Shown here one piece after another: positions 62,281 through 64,000 of a stretch of DNA of 64,000 bases. Location: the NCBI GenBank assembly GCA_003342815.1, contig PTEX01000012.1, positions 7,380,841-7,444,840 on the forward strand. The letters are read 5' to 3'. Every line of letters starts with the position of its first letter. The first letter of the stretch is position 1. The stretch is from Eudromia elegans (Eukaryota > Chordata > Aves > Tinamiformes > Tinamidae). Under the pieces are notes generated by a model. That model saw nothing but the letters and a program-made list of their open reading frames with translations. It was not told the origin of the DNA and did no database searches. The translations under genes and the position numbers were made by a program.

Positions 62281-64000
62281 GGGAAGTGAAGAGAGGAGAA
62301 GTGTGTTACTCATGATGCTTCAGGTTGCTCTTAGGGCTAACAAGCTTCATGAAGTGCCATTCACTCTTGTGAATTCTTCATCTAAGGAGATAACTGTGAC
62401 ACTGAGGTACTTAAAAGAGATGCAGTCATTTTAACTTATTCAAGTAAAATACTAGTTTCACATAAATATATCTAGTTCTTTATTTCTGAAATTTCTAAAT
62501 GTTTCTACAAACCCTGCTAGAAAAAAAAAAAAAAAAAAAAATGAAGATATAGCTTTGGAAATTAGCCAAAACCTGGGTTGAAGAGCAGTCAATGAGAAGA
62601 TAGTCTAGGCTGTGATAACTATTTACACATAGTACGTGGAAGATACCTATTTAGAGTGAACCATTTTTGTACACACTGCAAACACTGTTTTTATGTGGAC
62701 TGCATGCAGACTTTCTCCTATTAATTATGTCAGCTTGCCCCAGGCTAATGTTACAAAAGCAGTAAAGCATGGGGGATACAGACTGGGTCACCACTGTGCG
62801 CCATGACTTACCTGCACACAGAAATTGCAGAGGGAATTATGAGAGGGTTGTAATGACTTGGAGGTTCAATTCTTTATTGCTTCTCTGCAGAGCTAATTCA
62901 AGACTTAATCACCCATATCTTACTGCATACAAAAGTTTGGCAAGTCATAGCAATGAAATTTAAAAGAGCTTAATAGGTTTTAGTATCAAAGGTAATTAAA
63001 ATATGCCAGTTTAAAAATAAGTTAATCTGCTCAATAAGATGCAACCCAATTCACAGCTGGAAATATTTTTTCTTTGAAGCACCACTAACTACATTGTGAA
63101 GGAAAAATTCTAGAGAAGGTTTTTTCTTTTTCTATTAAATTTGTTTTTCTTTCTATTCAAGATATTTCTCTGATAGGTCTCTCATCCATGAGGAGACTGA
63201 AAGAACCTTTCCTTTAGCATTACTAAAATGTGATTTGGGTCAGAATTTAAATGCAGATAATATAATTCTTTGCAGTAGTTTATATTGAAACCAAACTCCA
63301 CTGCAGTAACAAAGAACACTTACTCCACTTAAGAATGAAATCATACATACACATGAGATTGCTGATACTTGAATCAAAGAATAGAAAAATGTTTAATACT
63401 GTTCAAGGAGTTATTTTGTTTTTATGAATCCAAAGTTATTATTTCAATTTTTTTCTCTATCAACTTTTTAAATTGCAGCTTACTGTTCAAGATATATCAG
63501 TAGGTTAAAAATAGTACTACTGTTATACAAAGAAACTTAGATTGTCAAACTTCCATAGTATATTACTACTGAATTAAAACAAATCAATAAATGAATCAGG
63601 GAAATAAGCCTAGGGGAGGGAGAGTTAGTTTGCAGAGAATGTTATTCTGCAACATTTCCTTATAGGAAATACAATATATATAGGAAATATTATAGGAAAT
63701 ATAACAAAAATCACATTGACAAACTGAAAAAAAATTACTAACTGAAGGTTTTCTTTTTAGTGTACTGATACTTTCAAATATATATGTACAAATATATAAT
63801 GTACTTTCAAATATATATGAAGAGTATACACTTCATGTGTTATCTGTTAATTTGGAGCATTATTGAAAGGGATGAGACCCTTCAAAGTGACCCATCTTAT
63901 TTACATTGCTGAAATGTTTGTAGAAAATTAAGACATAGTGACAGCTGGGCTGGGCTGTAGCTACTGCACTGATAGAGTTAATCAGCTGTCTGAAGGAGCA
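62281..64000. other. AT-rich non-coding stretch
   Basis: Contains a 21-base A-run at about 62521-62541. Near 63660-63820 the blocks 'ataggaaata' and 'ctttcaaatatatatg' each recur directly. An 8-base inverted repeat, gacagctg/cagctgtc, lies at 63940-63990. No gene or named repeat. Confidence 0.6.

Overview
This window looks like bird nuclear DNA from a gene-poor, AT-rich region (an intergenic desert or part of a very long intron). The main evidence is the interspersed repeats. Every repeat I can recognise with confidence is a CR1-type LINE, most of them with the CR1 3' signature (a 'ggtcccttccaacc' block followed by copies of the octamer ATTCTATG). There are no Alu-, B1- or L1-like sequences. 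Overall repeat density is low, which fits an avian genome. The species cannot be fixed from the sequence alone.

I found no convincing protein-coding exon, tRNA, rRNA, snRNA or CRISPR array on either strand. The longest open frames are the reverse-transcriptase tails of two CR1 copies, or frames running through simple repeats. The rest are short frames with no recognisable domain, the length expected by chance.

Layout: a (GGAAA)n array at the left edge. An old sense CR1 tail at about 2.97-3.28 kb. A small antisense CR1 scrap at about 9.0 kb, next to a near-exact 0.16-0.2 kb tandem duplication that contains an N and looks like an assembly artefact (9241-9596). A fairly young sense CR1 at 11.58-12.2 kb and an antisense relative at 18.43-19.17 kb. 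About 19 kb with only microsatellites, including (AAAT)n, (TG)n and an AT palindrome. A strand-asymmetric cluster of (CCCTT)n and (GGAGA)n beside an old antisense CR1 at 37.9-39.2 kb. A CR1 cluster at 41.8-44.6 kb, including an internally deleted copy with endonuclease, linker, RT and 3' parts. A GC-raised pocket at 51.6-51.9 kb. An antisense CR1 at 54.4-54.8 kb. A (GGGAGA)n G-quadruplex motif at 58.6 kb. A possible LTR scrap at about 62.0-62.3 kb.

No gene circuit or novel system is visible. Any function here would have to lie in non-coding regulatory sequence. I point out several stretches with dense homeodomain/POU-like motifs as candidate conserved elements, but conservation cannot be judged from one sequence.
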